Shown in pieces: positions 9,305 to 20,119 of a DNA stretch of 51,261 nt. Position 1 is the first letter of the stretch, and each line of letters begins with the position of its first letter. The position numbers were made by a program, and so were the translations under genes. Location of the stretch: positions 2,490,479 to 2,541,739 of the forward strand of contig JAHNZQ020000004.1 of NCBI GenBank assembly GCA_019155205.2, given 5' to 3'. The notes under the pieces were generated by a model. The model was given only the letters and a program-made list of their open reading frames with translations. It ran no database searches and was not told the origin of the DNA. This DNA is from Gracilaria vermiculophylla (taxonomy: Eukaryota; Rhodophyta; Florideophyceae; Gracilariales; Gracilariaceae).

Positions 9305-10411
9305 TCAAGAAAAATACACACCGTGCGTATGAAACGTAGTCAAGAGTTTTTTGAAGTCATCAACGCTCATTTGAGCGGCGCGAAGCGTTGCAAAGTCAGT
9401 CTCATCAAAAACATTCTCAAGCTTCTGTTTAAAAGGTTGCTCCGTTCCGCAATCTTTGCGAGTGCCTCCTTTTCGTTTCTTTGGAAAATCCACTTCCATG
9501 TCATCGGTGACGGCACTGTCCATTTCCACACCTACCGCTACAGTATTAGCATGTACTTGGTCACATATTTCCATGCCGGCAGCCAATTCATGCCCCAACC
9601 GCAAGATGCTCTGTTCATTGCTTTCTTTCAGGCTGTTGTTGCCCATTGCATGAGATGCTTTTTGCTTCTCCTCTAACAGTTTCAGAACTTTCTTTTGCAT
9701 GAAGATGGCACGCAGCATGCGATGCTTTCGTTGAAAACACAATCGAAGCATTCCATCCCATTCGTCAAAGCTTATTTCAGGGGGAGGGTTCCGAGGCTCG
9801 ATGCGTACCACGGATGACTCCACTTTAGGGGGCGGACGGAAATTGTGGCGGGCAACCTTCATGAGGTGCGATACCCGGGATAATAACTGCACGTTCACAG
9901 ATAAGCGACAGTACAAAGCATCGCCAGGCTTGGCGATAAGACGCATTGCAAACTCACGTTGAAACATCAGAATAGCCGCACGAAACATCGGCCGGTGCGC
10001 CAAAAGCCGAAACACCAACGGCGACGATATCTGGTACGGCGTGTTCGCGACACACACGTCGAAAAAGGGAATGGTGTGCTTCAACACATCGCCTTCTATA
10101 ACGTTGAGCCTCGATTCATGCGCAGCGCCTTGCACACGTTTGAAAAGCTCCACAATCATCCGCGGGTCAACTTCGAAGGCCACGAGTTTTTTGCACTGCG
10201 CTAAAAGCCTGACGGAGAGATTTCCAGTTCCCGGTCCCACCTCGAGCACGGTGTCGGTGGATTTGAGCCCGGCCTTCGCAACGATGGCGTCGGCGACGCG
10301 GGGGTTTCGCAGGATGTGCTGCCCATAGGTCTTATTGAATTCGATTCCGCGGTGGCCCAGCACGCCCTGAGCGCTCTTCTGCAGCTTACGCTGCTTCGTT
10401 ATCCTGCCCAT
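9305..10411 (-). CDS. DIMT1: 18S rRNA adenine dimethyltransferase Dim1
   Basis: The protein has 368 residues and no introns. Dim1 (KsgA family) dimethylates two adjacent adenosines at the 3' end of small-subunit rRNA in the nucleolus and takes part in 40S maturation. The SAM-binding motif EVGPGTGNLS is at residues 57-66, VANTPYQISSPLVF (catalytic N-x-PY) at 121-134, MFQREFAMRLIAKPGD at 149-164, and NFRPPPKVESSVVRIEPRNPPP at 190-211. The protein ends in HGVYFS, typical of the eukaryotic family. It is longer than usual (human is about 313) because of an acidic, Lys-rich insertion at about 250-335 that includes PKKRK, a possible nuclear localisation signal. The N-terminus MGRITKQRKLQK is basic, as in nucleolar members. 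Confidence 0.96.
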   Translation of the reverse strand: MGRITKQRKLQKSAQGVLGHRGIEFNKTYGQHILRNPRVADAIVAKAGLKSTDTVLEVGPGTGNLSVRLLAQCKKLVAFEVDPRMIVELFKRVQGAAHESRLNVIEGDVLKHTIPFFDVCVANTPYQISSPLVFRLLAHRPMFRAAILMFQREFAMRLIAKPGDALYCRLSVNVQLLSRVSHLMKVARHNFRPPPKVESSVVRIEPRNPPPEISFDEWDGMLRLCFQRKHRMLRAIFMQKKVLKLLEEKQKASHAMGNNSLKESNEQSILRLGHELAAGMEICDQVHANTVAVGVEMDSAVTDDMEVDFPKKRKGGTRKDCGTEQPFKQKLENVFDETDFATLRAAQMSVDDFKKLLTTFHTHGVYFS

Positions 10412-10690
10412 AAGAAGCGGCCGTCATGAGCGCGGATTGCTTCGCGAGTAAGAGCGAAGCGGCGGACGGCTAATAAACCACTTTATCATCTTTGTAAATA
10501 TTTTCTGTAATGAATGAACGTGTAAGAAGTGTACTTTTTATATCAAATAAAGCATCATAAATCGTCCTCGAAGGAACTGCGATATTGTCCAGTTGGTGCC
10601 AGAACTCGTCTTTTCCATCGAAAAACAGAGTCGCAGACCCTCATTTACGCTTTCAACAGATTCAATCAGAAAAAAAAGGATTGGACAAGG
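10412..10690. other. Upstream region of DIM1
   Basis: This is the 5' flank of DIM1 (minus strand), ending at the TA target site of the Tc1 relic. It is AT-rich from about 10480 on. No gene is visible. It should contain the DIM1 promoter, but no motif decides it. Confidence 0.4.
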
Positions 10691-10819
10691 TACAGTCTGT
10701 TTCATTTTCATATTACCCTTCAAAAACGCGCCAAAGTAGTAATATAGTGCGCCTTTTGCGTAACATATTTGTAAAAATCGTTTCAGAATCATAACACTCC
10801 ACCAATAAAATCCGTCAAT

Positions 10820-11800
10820 ATGGCTCGAAGATTACTTCTCTTGAGCTCCGAACAGCTTGAAATCATACAACTGAAAGCCAATGAGAAATCATATGCTGAA
10901 GATGGCCGACTTTTGAACCGTCATTTGGTCATAATTCTCCGTTTTCTTAAAGCTCCAGCAACCTATGGACTTAGAAAAATCTACAAGACGTCCACATCTT
11001 CTGTTTCGCAGAGCAATGCAGTATAAAACAGAAAATGTGTCACAAAAACGTTTTGTGCAAAACACTTGCAAAGGAATTGAACCTCAATTTATCTAATTCA
11101 ACATCGATATAGGGTGATATCAATAGAAATATATTTTCACGATTATTAAAAGATGAAATCATTTGTTCTAAAAGATACCCATGAACAAAAAAGGGTATTT
11201 TGTGTGCAAACAAAGCATAATAGAAGAACCAATGGCACACTGTCAATGTATCTGGCAAAAACTCTAATTAGATGGTTGGAATCGTCATAACTATTATTGA
11301 CATGATCGTAAACAATGAAGGATCTTATTTTAGATAAGACGTTCTGGAAGAGGTTTGGTAATGGTTTGGACGGCTATCTCAAAATATGGAAAAATGATTA
11401 TTGCATTCGTTGATGACAGCATGGACTTTGCACGCTATCAAGAAGCGTTTTACAACTTTGTGCTTCTTTATAGATATTTCGCACACGGAAAACATTTTGT
11501 TTTTCAAAATGATAATGCACCCGTAAACGAATCTGAACTAGAGTCAGGATGGCTATAAACAGCAGACATAAAGGTGATGCATTGGCCCACACACTCATCA
11601 GACTTACATTCCAATAAATATTTATGTGTTTATTATCCAGAACTGTTAATGGCTATGGAAGGCAATTTAGCAGATTTTTTGAGTTGAAAAACTGTACTGA
11701 GAATTTTTGAGACAATATTTTAATTTTGACAGTTGATTGTTACATTACTTCGATACCCAAACGCTTTATTAGCGTTATCCAGCAAATACTTGGAAACAGT
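10820..11800 (+). pseudogene. Degenerate Tc1-like transposase of the outer element
   Basis: Three fragments in different frames align in order to the intact transposase at 12012-12998. The first is an N-terminal piece at 10820-11000 (MARRLLLLSSEQLEIIQLKA, then FLKAPATYGLRK). The second is a core piece at 11355-11550 (MVMVWTAISKYGKMIIAF, then FQNDNAPVN around the second catalytic Asp). The third is a tail near 11640-11790. Similarity is much lower than that of the relic at 1870-2823, so this is an older or different subfamily. Many stops and frameshifts make it inactive. Confidence 0.8.
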
Positions 11801-11885
11801 AGTTATTAAGTTGGCGGAGGAGACCTAAAGTTGATAAAGAGGTTTTTTTTTTTTTTTGAAACGGTTCTCGACCTTAAGTATATTA

Positions 11886-13163
11886 CAGTGCGTTTCAAAA
11901 ACATATTACCCCTCAAAAGTGCGCCAAAACTGTACTGTAGGCTAGATTTTGCACATAGTCTATGTAGAATCGTTTCAAAAAGATATGTACACCTTCTTCT
12001 TTCTAGAAAAAATGGCTCGAGGCCCGCCTCTTTCCAAGCAAGAACAGCTTCTAATCGTTACATTGAACGCCGAGAAGCAACCTAACAGTGCTGTCGCTAA
12101 AACATTAAAGCGTTCTAGGGTCACAATTGCTACTTTTCTCAAAAACCCGACTCTATATGGCTTAAAACGATCTCCGGGACGCCCTAAGAAGCTCAGCCCA
12201 GCAGACAAAAGAGGAATTAAAAGGGAGTTGTGTAAAGGAGAAGTATCGTGCAAAAAAAATGGAATGAATCTCAATCTCAACGTTTCTAAATCCACTATAT
12301 GGAGGCAGATAAACAGCACAAATCTATTTAAATATAAAAAAATGAAGAAAACCTTCTTTCTCCAAGACCATCACAAGCAAAAGCGAATTGACTGGTGTGC
12401 TGGAAAAGCCTACTGGAAAAAAGAATGGGAAAATGTTATTTTTACTGATGAAAAAAAGTTCAACTTGGACGGACCAGATTGCTACAAATTTTATTGGCAC
12501 GATCTTCGTAAGGAACGTCATGAATTTTATACCAAGCACTCTGGTGGAGGCTCTGTAATGGTCTGGGCAGGCATTTCTAAAAAAGGTCTAACGGAAATTG
12601 CATTTATTGAAACGAACATGAATGCAGAAAAATATCAAGAAGTTTTATACAACTATTTGCTACGTTTTGGTTTATGTTTCCATGAAGAAATTTTCATTTT
12701 TCAACAGGATAATGCGCCTGTACACACTGCATCTTTAATCAAAAAATGGCTACAGGAGTCTGAGGTATCTGTTTTAGAGTGGCCGGCGCGCTCACCAGAT
12801 TTGAACCCAATTGAAAACGTTTGGGGACTGCTGGCGAGGATGGTTTATGCGCACGGAAGGCAATTTCAGACAGTTTTTGAACTCAAAAACTGTATTAAAA
12901 ATTGCTGGAAATCTATAACAGTTTCAATTGTGGAAAAGTACATCAATTCGATGCTGAAACGCTGCATTAGCATTATACAGCAAAAGGATGCAAAGTAAAC
13001 TATTGAGTGTCGCGCAGTAAAGATTTGCTATTGATGATTATATGTTTTTGAAACGTTTTTTTGACTTTACTTTTTTTTGAAACCCATTTTTCTAGGCGTA
13101 CAGTATACATTTGTTCGTTTTTTTGAGATTTCACAGCATGTCGTATGTTTTTGAAACAGTCTG
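11886..13163 (+). mobile_element. Intact Tc1-like transposon (1278 bp, TA target)
   Basis: The left terminus CAGTGCGTTTC (11886) and right terminus CAGTCTG (ending 13163) are imperfect inverted repeats, flanked by TA at 11884-11885 and 13164-13165. Each end has two copies of a putative transposase-binding repeat: cgtttcaaaaacatat (11891-11906) and cgtttcaaaaagatat (11971-11986) on the left, and atatgtttttgaaacg (13040-13055) and tatgtttttgaaac (13144-13157) on the right. This is the IR/DR arrangement known in many Tc1 elements. It encodes a full-length transposase and so may be autonomous. Confidence 0.9.
12012..12998 (+). CDS. Tc1/mariner DD34E transposase, full length
   Basis: The protein has 328 residues from the ATG in MARGPPLSKQ. 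This start matches the N-terminus of the older copy, although the frame is open to 11949. It cuts and pastes its element at TA sites in the nucleus. The N-terminal helix-turn-helix region (about 6-45) ends in YGLKRSPGRPKK, an AT-hook-like linker, and a second DNA-binding helix region follows (about 60-100). The catalytic core has FTDEKKF (Asp146), QQDNAPVHTA (Asp233) and NPIENVW (Glu268). Asp233 and Glu268 are separated by 34 residues, so it is DD34E. No stop or frameshift is present, and length and motifs are normal for an active Tc1 enzyme. Activity itself is not shown. Confidence 0.95.
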   Translation: MARGPPLSKQEQLLIVTLNAEKQPNSAVAKTLKRSRVTIATFLKNPTLYGLKRSPGRPKKLSPADKRGIKRELCKGEVSCKKNGMNLNLNVSKSTIWRQINSTNLFKYKKMKKTFFLQDHHKQKRIDWCAGKAYWKKEWENVIFTDEKKFNLDGPDCYKFYWHDLRKERHEFYTKHSGGGSVMVWAGISKKGLTEIAFIETNMNAEKYQEVLYNYLLRFGLCFHEEIFIFQQDNAPVHTASLIKKWLQESEVSVLEWPARSPDLNPIENVWGLLARMVYAHGRQFQTVFELKNCIKNCWKSITVSIVEKYINSMLKRCISIIQQKDAK

Positions 13164-13322
13164 TATACATCTTGATTTCGCAGTCGTACAGTACAAAAAT
13201 CAAAATTTTTGTACTTTGTTACCAACGTGATATGATTTTGAAACAGACTGTAGTACCAAAGATTGGGACAAAACGATTATTGACTTTAATTGGAGTGTAA
13301 TTTTCCAGTCTTCATTGCTTTC

Positions 13323-14064
13323 TGACGTGCACGCCCGTTTTCCCGGGTATTCCTGCACATGGGCTCGTACTGCGAAATCCACGGGAGGGGATTGATATGA
13401 CTAAGTCCTGCGTAAGTGGGCGGCGGCACGCGTCTTACCCGTGTGGCTTGGTGCCTGGCACAGTGCACGGCAGTCGCTCAAACAGCACTGTATTTATTTC
13501 TTTATTTATTTAGGATTTTTCCAGTTTTTTAATTAGGGCTACAGTACTTAAGGGCCCCGGCATCCCTGCCGCCGCCTTCAATAAAAGGTAGCCAAGGTTC
13601 CGGCTCTGAGCCTTCAGCCTACGTCGGTATTTGCCTCTCACGAGGGATATCCCGTATTGTACGGTAGCTCATTCGCTTTGTTTGCTGAGCGCTCATAATT
13701 ACATATAATACCAGTCTCACTGTGCTCGTTCTTGGTATAAGAATCTTTGTGATTTCTATCGTTTGCCCCACGGCTACCTCACCTCTTTTTCCAACCTTTC
13801 GGGTACATCCTCCACCTTGTGGATCGCGCGACCCGCGCTCCCCTTTTCTTTCCCATCTCTTTTCTCCAAGGAGGCATCGCACACAAGTACAACCACCTAG
13901 TGGGTATCCTCTTTATGTCGCTCTCGCCAAGTGCTGCCGTGTCAACCTCGGTCCCACACCTTATATTGTCGTATTGTTTGCTCGAGAGGGCTCTACCGCC
14001 GAACGGCCTCTGCGGAGGATGATTCGGACGTCTTCGTGTGCTTCTTCGCTTGCGGGCCATTGCA
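13323..14064 (+). repeat. 5' LTR of the chromovirus relic (approximate ends)
   Basis: It starts near TGACGTGCAC and ends near CATTGCA. It aligns along its length with 20120-20855, sharing blocks such as ggcatccctgccgccgcc, ccttgtggatcgcgcgaccc and ggacgtcttcgtgtgctt. The exact ends are approximate because the copies have diverged. Confidence 0.7.
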
Positions 14065-14170
14065 CTATATATGATCTCCTGACTTCGAAGGATCATATGA
14101 ACATGTGTCTCCTCTTTTAGGACTTGTTTCACAAAGGTCTCAGTCGGTCTCCCGTTTTTGCGTTGTCCAG

Positions 14171-14580
14171 ATGCCGAATACGCCGTCTAGGACGGAGCCT
14201 GCAATCACTTGCCATCGCTTCCACCAAGTTGGCGATCACACTCCTGACGGACCGGCCAAATTCTGGTTGGGCCAGCTGCAGTCTCTCAGTGAGATGATCA
14301 GAGAGAGATTCGGAAGGCCCGTCGTAAGCGGAAGTTTAAAGGGCACAAGCATACCCAGTATGATGACACGTCAACTTCGTCGAGTTCTTAACCGAGTGAT
14401 ACGGAAGGTTATGAGAGCTTTTAGTCTGGTGCTGAGCACCCAAAAACGACACTTACTCCGTTTGAAGCGGCCGGCGGCCACTGCCAGCCCCATTCGGGCA
14501 CGCACAAAGAGCAGAAGGCACCTTGGTCTTAAGAAGTTGAAACGGGCGAACCCGATGTATCGGAAGCTTTCGTCATACCG
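14171..14580 (+). pseudogene. Gag-like remnant of the chromovirus
   Basis: The frame begins MPNTPSRTEPAI, about 110 bases after the 5' LTR, where Gag is expected. It contains AKFWLGQLQSLSEMIRERFG and then a very basic segment. It decays after about 14580, and other frames (14606-14839) continue with coding-like sequence. No zinc knuckle can be made out. Identity as Gag rests on position. Confidence 0.4.
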
Positions 14581-16012
14581 GTAGTACCGACTGGAAGCCT
14601 CCTCAATGAAAAGAACACCCTGTGAAACGGGAAAACTGCGGGATTGCATCAAGAAAATGGAACTCACACTGCACAACCAGACCTTTTCTGCAGAAGACCT
14701 CTCAATGGTAATGGAGATTTTTGCCCGATGTGGTCCCGAAGCCGATGTACTCGGGATGAACGAGGGACAAGCCTGCATTAAACTGCCGTACTTCCTACTG
14801 GGTGTTGATAAAGAACAATACAACTCTGCCAGAGATTAGAGCCGAGCCTCCAAAGGAGGAGTACGTTGCTGGCCGGAAGCAGTGTAGTACCTGCTTCGTT
14901 CTTATGTCCCTAATCAAGCGATTCAGTCCACCATCCACGCTCTGCGAGACACCCGCTAGAAGGAAGGAGAGACGGAAATAGACTATTCGGTACATTTTAG
15001 CAAGGCTTTCTACCGTTAAGGTAATATCTATCCCACTACTGAGCTCAGTACCGTGTTAATCGACGGGTTGAACCCCGCGATCAAAACTCTGGTCGCCCGA
15101 TATTGGGAATATTAGACGAGGCTCAGTTACCTGGAGTTAAAGCAGTACGCATGAGCCAAAGGTGATGCATTTGATGCTCGCCACCCTCATCAGAAGCCAA
15201 GATCCGCCATTGCATTGGTCAAGGAGAAAAAGTCTACATCGCTTTCTCTCATGAATGAGAAGCAGTCCCAACTGGGTTAAGAAACTGTTCACTTCTTCCA
15301 AAGATATGCTCTGTCAGTCCGTACTTGAGAGCTTCTGTCTACGATGAAGGGGACGTAGGAGACTGCGCGGGATGTTGCAGGATTTTACGCTCGTAACGGA
15401 CGCGTTTCTGTCTCTCGTATTCCGTTTCAGAACGGTTATATCTGTAACCAACGTCCAGGCTGGCCTACGTCCGGCATCTCAGGACTACTTCTGGATGCTC
15501 GGGATGCTGCTCCGCGTCGCGCAATAGGGGTGATCTGCCATCTGTACTCTGCCCACGATCATTATTTCCCAGAGTTTCTCCTCTCGATCCGAGAGTTGCC
15601 TTCGATCGCAGCCAATTACGAGGCCCTTACTCGTAACGAAAAGACATTAGTCCCTGTCGCGTCATATTTTTGCGCAAAGACGGGCTTTTGCGCAGTCCCG
15701 CCAACTCCGCTCAAGCGGAATGAACCGGTGAGACTGCTACGGCCTTTATAGAAAGGAGCCGAAACAAACTTCGCTTTCGCGGTATATGCTGCCAAAACGG
15801 CCAAGCCCCCGCTACAGAGGAGACTGAGCGATCCGATCCAGACGTCCTGAACCAGAGAAACTAACCGCGGCAGGCATTTCTTCAAAAGAGGCACACACAA
15901 GCTTGAGGCTGGTGACGCCCGAGGCGCCGTATTCTCGCCCTCTGATGAAAATTCAGACAAGGAGGAACGCCGCAGACGCGGACTTGGAATACTTTCCTAT
16001 TCTTCGACGACC

Positions 16013-16430
16013 GTGATCATGGGTGAGACAGCACCGGTTCCCGGACAGAGTCCTGTTATTTTCCAAGCGCAATTAAAGGTCTACGCCGACCTCATTCTAA
16101 GCCCTCAGTATATGGTACGGTATCTCACGGTGGTGGATACCGATGCAGGTCCAAACTTTGTTGTTGAATCTATATTGCCCCCGCACTTGCGTTTTTGTAT
16201 CCGTTATGTAACAGCGCTTTACATCGCTGATGCGGTCAATGACCCGTTGAAAACGGTGGGAATCTTGGAATTAGTAATACATCTGGGAAGATGGATGGTG
16301 AAGCTAGACTTTTTGTTTTTTCAGTCGTTGGCAGGTGCAGTGATATTAAGATGTGACTACTGCGACCGCTTCATCGACGCCATCTGGCCTGGTAAACGTC
16401 TTTTGGAAGGTAAAGATGGATCCTTTGTTA
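16013..16430 (+). pseudogene. Retroviral-type aspartic protease remnant
   Basis: VDTDAGPNFV (catalytic Asp codon at 16136-16138) aligns with the DTGAGPNFV active-site pattern of gypsy proteases from related elements. The Gly of D-T-G is replaced by Asp. The following ILELVIHLG and ILRCDYCDRFIDAIWP match the later strands (usually LG-D/CDFCD). Surrounding frames are closed by stops. The protease would be inactive. Confidence 0.65.
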
Positions 16431-17059
16431 CGATTGTTTGTTTTCCTTCGACGAGTGATTTCCAGAAGCGGATACCGCTCCTGCTGTGCAGGATCTTTCA
16501 CCCGCTTCTTAGGAATCGATGAAGCTCCTGGAAGCTTCTTCGATCTGGCTAAGGCCGAAATCGAAGATTTGATGGATGTCAACTCCCATCAACACGGTGT
16601 ACGGGTTGTTCAACCCCTTTTCTAGCTGTAAGAGAACCGTCAGTTAGCCGTTGCAAACGGGACTGTGCAGGTATTATAGGATGCTTCTTTCCACATCTTA
16701 GTTGCCAACCTTGGTAACATTTTCCGGTATCTTGTGAAGAACCAAGTAGTTGGCTTAGTCACGCCACAATCTCTGGCAATGTTCTCAATCAATATGGCCT
16801 CTGCCAAGGTCCTCGGGATCGTCACCGATGACAGTGCCGGATAAAAAACTGGAGTCCCGTGTCTGGTAAAAGAGATGTTATCTCATACCCTTGAATAGGA
16901 AACGTCTCCTGAAAAGCGCATAAGAGACGCCCGTGAGAGAGAAAGCTACACGCCGACAAGCTTCGACGCGGTGAACGCTCAGAAGGCACTTAAGGATCTT
17001 GACCTTGGACACATTCTCGAGTCATACCACGAACACCTCTGCAAAATGTTGCGGGAATT

Positions 17060-17440
17060 CATCTCGATGTTGGACAGCTCTCGTGGGGTGAGTACTGCAA
17101 CAGAACACCGTATTGATCTGCAGCCAAAGGCAGGGGCAGTAAAACAGAACTCTTACAGGGCCGAACCAAAGGCTCAGGAGAGGGAACAGTTGCAAGTGAA
17201 CAAGATGCTCCGGACTGGTGTGATTGAGCCTTCCCAGATGCCTTGGGCATCTTGATTGGTAGTGGCTCTGATGCCTTATTGATCCCAAAGGTTATTCGTC
17301 GACTATTTTCGGCTCAATGCCGTAACGATACGCGGTGCGTACCCCATTCCTCGTATGGACGAGTTTATCGACTCTATTGAGAGTGCCACCGTGTGCACCG
17401 AGTTAAAGGCGAATTGGGGCTACTGGTCACCCCCGGTGGC
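17060..17440 (+). pseudogene. Ty3/gypsy reverse transcriptase fragment
   Basis: TEHRIDLQPKAGAVKQ, then YRAEPKAQEREQ, then VNKMLRTGVIEPSQMPWAS is the standard beginning of a gypsy reverse transcriptase (fingers). After frame breaks at about 17255-17300 it resumes as VDYFRLNAVTIRGAYPIPRMD and IDSIESATVCTELKANWGYW, matching VDYRRLN and the D-x-x-SGYW region. In the last block the SG of SGYW and the catalytic Asp region (LDAN usual, LKAN here) are altered. The palm YxDD block is not found. This is only a fragment. Confidence 0.85.
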
Positions 17441-18442
17441 TCTGGAAACCCAAGCTTTTCTTGGCACTTGCTCATCAGAGGGTGACTACTGCCAAAAACC
17501 AAAGTAGTGGTTGATGAAACTCGTCCCCGCTACGTAGAGTTCAGTGGCACGCGCACAAGCCACTTACCAGTGGAGATTCGACGATCGCTTGCGGCAGACA
17601 CGAGCTGGACCCATTGAAGCTCCCGGAAGACATTATTTAACCGTGAAAGCCATAAGCACTAAAAACTCTCATCGGTAGTGTACGGGCCGTTAAACGTCAT
17701 CTTGGCAACAACCAAATACTATCTTGGGCGCTATGAACGATGATAGCGAACGTCTGTCGCGTGATCAAATTTCCGTGGCTCCTCCTCCTTCTTCGGAGGT
17801 AATCCTTTACCACCAAATCTTGCCTGACACCGCGTCATCGTTTCCGTCAGAAACATATAGTATACTGGCCGTCCGATGGTCTGACGTCTTGCCTCACCCC
17901 TCCCAGGGCCTCTCAGATCTCTTCTGCGTGTTGAATGACAATCCGGCGTCGTCGGACAGGCCTGGATCACTTTGCCGACCCACAAGTAGTCGCGTTCACA
18001 CTGAAATAACTACCCGCCAAGCGGTGCAGTGTGTGTCACCAGCCGCTCCATATAAGCGGGAGGAGGACCTCTCTTTCGGGTCTCTTAAGGAGGTTTTCTG
18101 CACGCCGGTGCACCGAGAGACACGTTGTGACCCACGGATAAGTGACCCTACGCTGCAGGCTACACAGAAAAACGTCTCGGAGATAACACCATCCATGAAA
18201 GAGGTAAAAACACAGCGGCAGGGAATGGCACCACGAATACCGCGGCGCACGCTCTAAGGACCCCGGCCGCGCCGGATATAGTACTCGCCCGAGTGGAAAA
18301 CACCGACCGTGTTGGAGACGGGAGCCACTGAATGGCGGCCTCCGGATCGGAACTACACCTGCAGCACGGACATGTGGCCCCAAGAAGGGGAAGAGTTTCT
18401 GAAATTATCCGCAAACTCGCAAAATCCAGAAGCAACGTTGCC

Positions 18443-18508
18443 GATCTCCAGCCGCAGTCTCGCAGATCTCCAGCCGCAGCCTCGTGGATCTCCAGCCGCA
18501 ACCTAGCA
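18443..18508 (+). repeat. Three tandem 22-bp repeats
   Basis: Three consecutive units of 22 bp, each starting gatctccagccgca, run 18443-18464, 18465-18486 and 18487-18508 inside the chromovirus relic. They look like slippage expansion. Confidence 0.9.
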
Positions 18509-18759
18509 GAGCACAGCCTTAACCTTGCAGGACCGAGCCGGTCACGCGTACAATGCGGCTGGCCCAAGGCGGAAATGGCAGCACCTTCCGAGACACGCCA
18601 CCCATCAAACGGGAGCCACGCATGCTAGTGGTCAGACCGGAATACCGGGTCGCGAAAGCCAACATCCCGAGATGGGAACACAAAACCGAGACGGGAACCC
18701 ACAGCTCAGACCAGGAATTGGCTACGATATCTCAGCATTGCTGGAAGGTTCACATACAA

Positions 18760-18906
18760 GAGTATGGTGTTGAACGAACCGTCAGACACTTGTACAACGG
18801 AGAAGGAGTGCTGCAGTACCACGTACGCTGGTTCAGAAACGACCCTTCGTCTGACACGGCTGAGGCGATCCAACATCCTCCACGTTCTCTCGTGTTATGC
18901 TATCAT
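18760..18906 (+). pseudogene. C-terminal chromodomain of the chromovirus integrase
   Basis: The peptide EYGVERTVRHLYNGEGVLQY, then HVRWFRNDPSSDT and RSLVLCYH, follows the chromodomain pattern of chromovirus integrases (VE-x-I-x-x-H ... YLVRW-x-G-x-x-x-xDTWEP ... LV-x-x-YH). The usual WEP is lost. Chromodomains of this group steer integration into marked chromatin. This places the element in the chromovirus branch of Ty3/gypsy. Confidence 0.7.
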
Positions 18907-18959
18907 TGCAATGCGAGTACAGAAACTCCACCAACGCTGAGTAACACACAACCAGGGTG

Positions 18960-20119
18960 AAAATTCCGTCAAATGGGGATCTTAACGCGGAAGCAGTACT
19001 GCTGGCAAGCGACACGGCACCCCGCCTTTTACTTTTTTGGAGCAAAAACGAATGGTTTTTCCAGCGTGCTGGTTAACGACTATCATGACCACGAGAATGG
19101 TTTTTCTCATTCGCATGGCGTCCGATCTCGGTGATGCCGTAATCATCCCCGTATTGTTGTGGCCCAGTTTATGGTCGACCACGCGTACAAAATCTTCAGT
19201 GGAGCGGAACAGAAATCCTGCCCGCAAGAGCACGGGAAACAAGAAGCACCTATAATGAAAGAGACATCCTTGCGAGAGAACTGAACAAGGGCTAACCAGC
19301 CTAATCGTTGTAAGTCGAAAATATCCCACTAAAGAGTCCTACCATGCGAGGGTTTCCAACACCGCAAGCTGGTCGCAATACCCTGTTCCCCCACAAGTGC
19401 GGTAGAGTTCCACATCAAACTGGAGTTCAGCCGAGATCATCACTTCGAACTATGTATGGCTCTGCCGTTGGTATGCCAGTCGCACCACTGCAGCGTGCGC
19501 CGCAGCAGCGGACTCTCCCTGCCCTCGTCAAACGGGGTGCAAGGGTACCGCAAGACGGATCCTTGAATCTCAGGAAGATATCACGATGCCGTGAAGATCT
19601 CCCGTAAGTACACGGGCCCCGTCGACATAACGGCATAAAAATTCAGCGTTCCGCACGGCCGTAGGTTGCAACCATGGTGCGCACCGGAGCTGCATCGCCT
19701 CGTGTCGGGTTCCGAGGCTGCTTTGCGCTAGAGAATTGTACAATGGCCACTGTCGGCCGTCGGCGTCCTCAATGGCGGACGACCTTGCCCATTGAGCAAC
19801 ACGAGAAGCAGCCGGCGAAGCTGTAACTGAGCAAATCCCTGTGAAAAGGTTGTTTTTGGAGTACAGAATATATTTTTAACTAAGAAAGTGGATTAGGAGT
19901 GGGTGCGCTCATGGTGTGGCCGAGAGTTGGCGTAGCAGAGAGAGCCTTCGTAGACGTAAATGGTTGTTGTGATCGAGAGGTTGGTTGAAAGCTCGTCGCG
20001 TGTGCTTCCGGAGCTCTGTGGTGACCTCCCGGCGGACTGGAGAATGGCGCGCACTTAAGCATGTTGCCCGCCTGCAGGACACCTACCTCGGGTTGTTGTA
20101 CTTGGCTAAGGGTGGAGAT
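18960..20119. other. Non-coding remainder of the chromovirus before its 3' LTR
   Basis: No conserved protein domain is visible. The stretch lies between the chromodomain and the 3' LTR and is longer than usual for such elements. It could include an unrelated insertion. Several short frames occur, but none looks coding. Confidence 0.4.

Larger units (their letters stand above)
10693..13250 (+). mobile_element. Old Tc1-like element, interrupted by a younger Tc1
   Basis: The left end CAGTCTGTTTCA starts at 10693 after TA (10691-10692). The right end TGAAACAGACTG stops at 13250, followed by TA (13251-13252). These are matching terminal inverted repeats at a TA target, as in Tc1/mariner. Its own transposase remains are at 10820-11800. 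The intact Tc1 at 11886-13163 lies inside it. The outer length (2558) minus the inner element and one TA (1278 + 2) is 1278, exactly the size of the inner element, which supports simple nesting of two family members. Confidence 0.88.
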
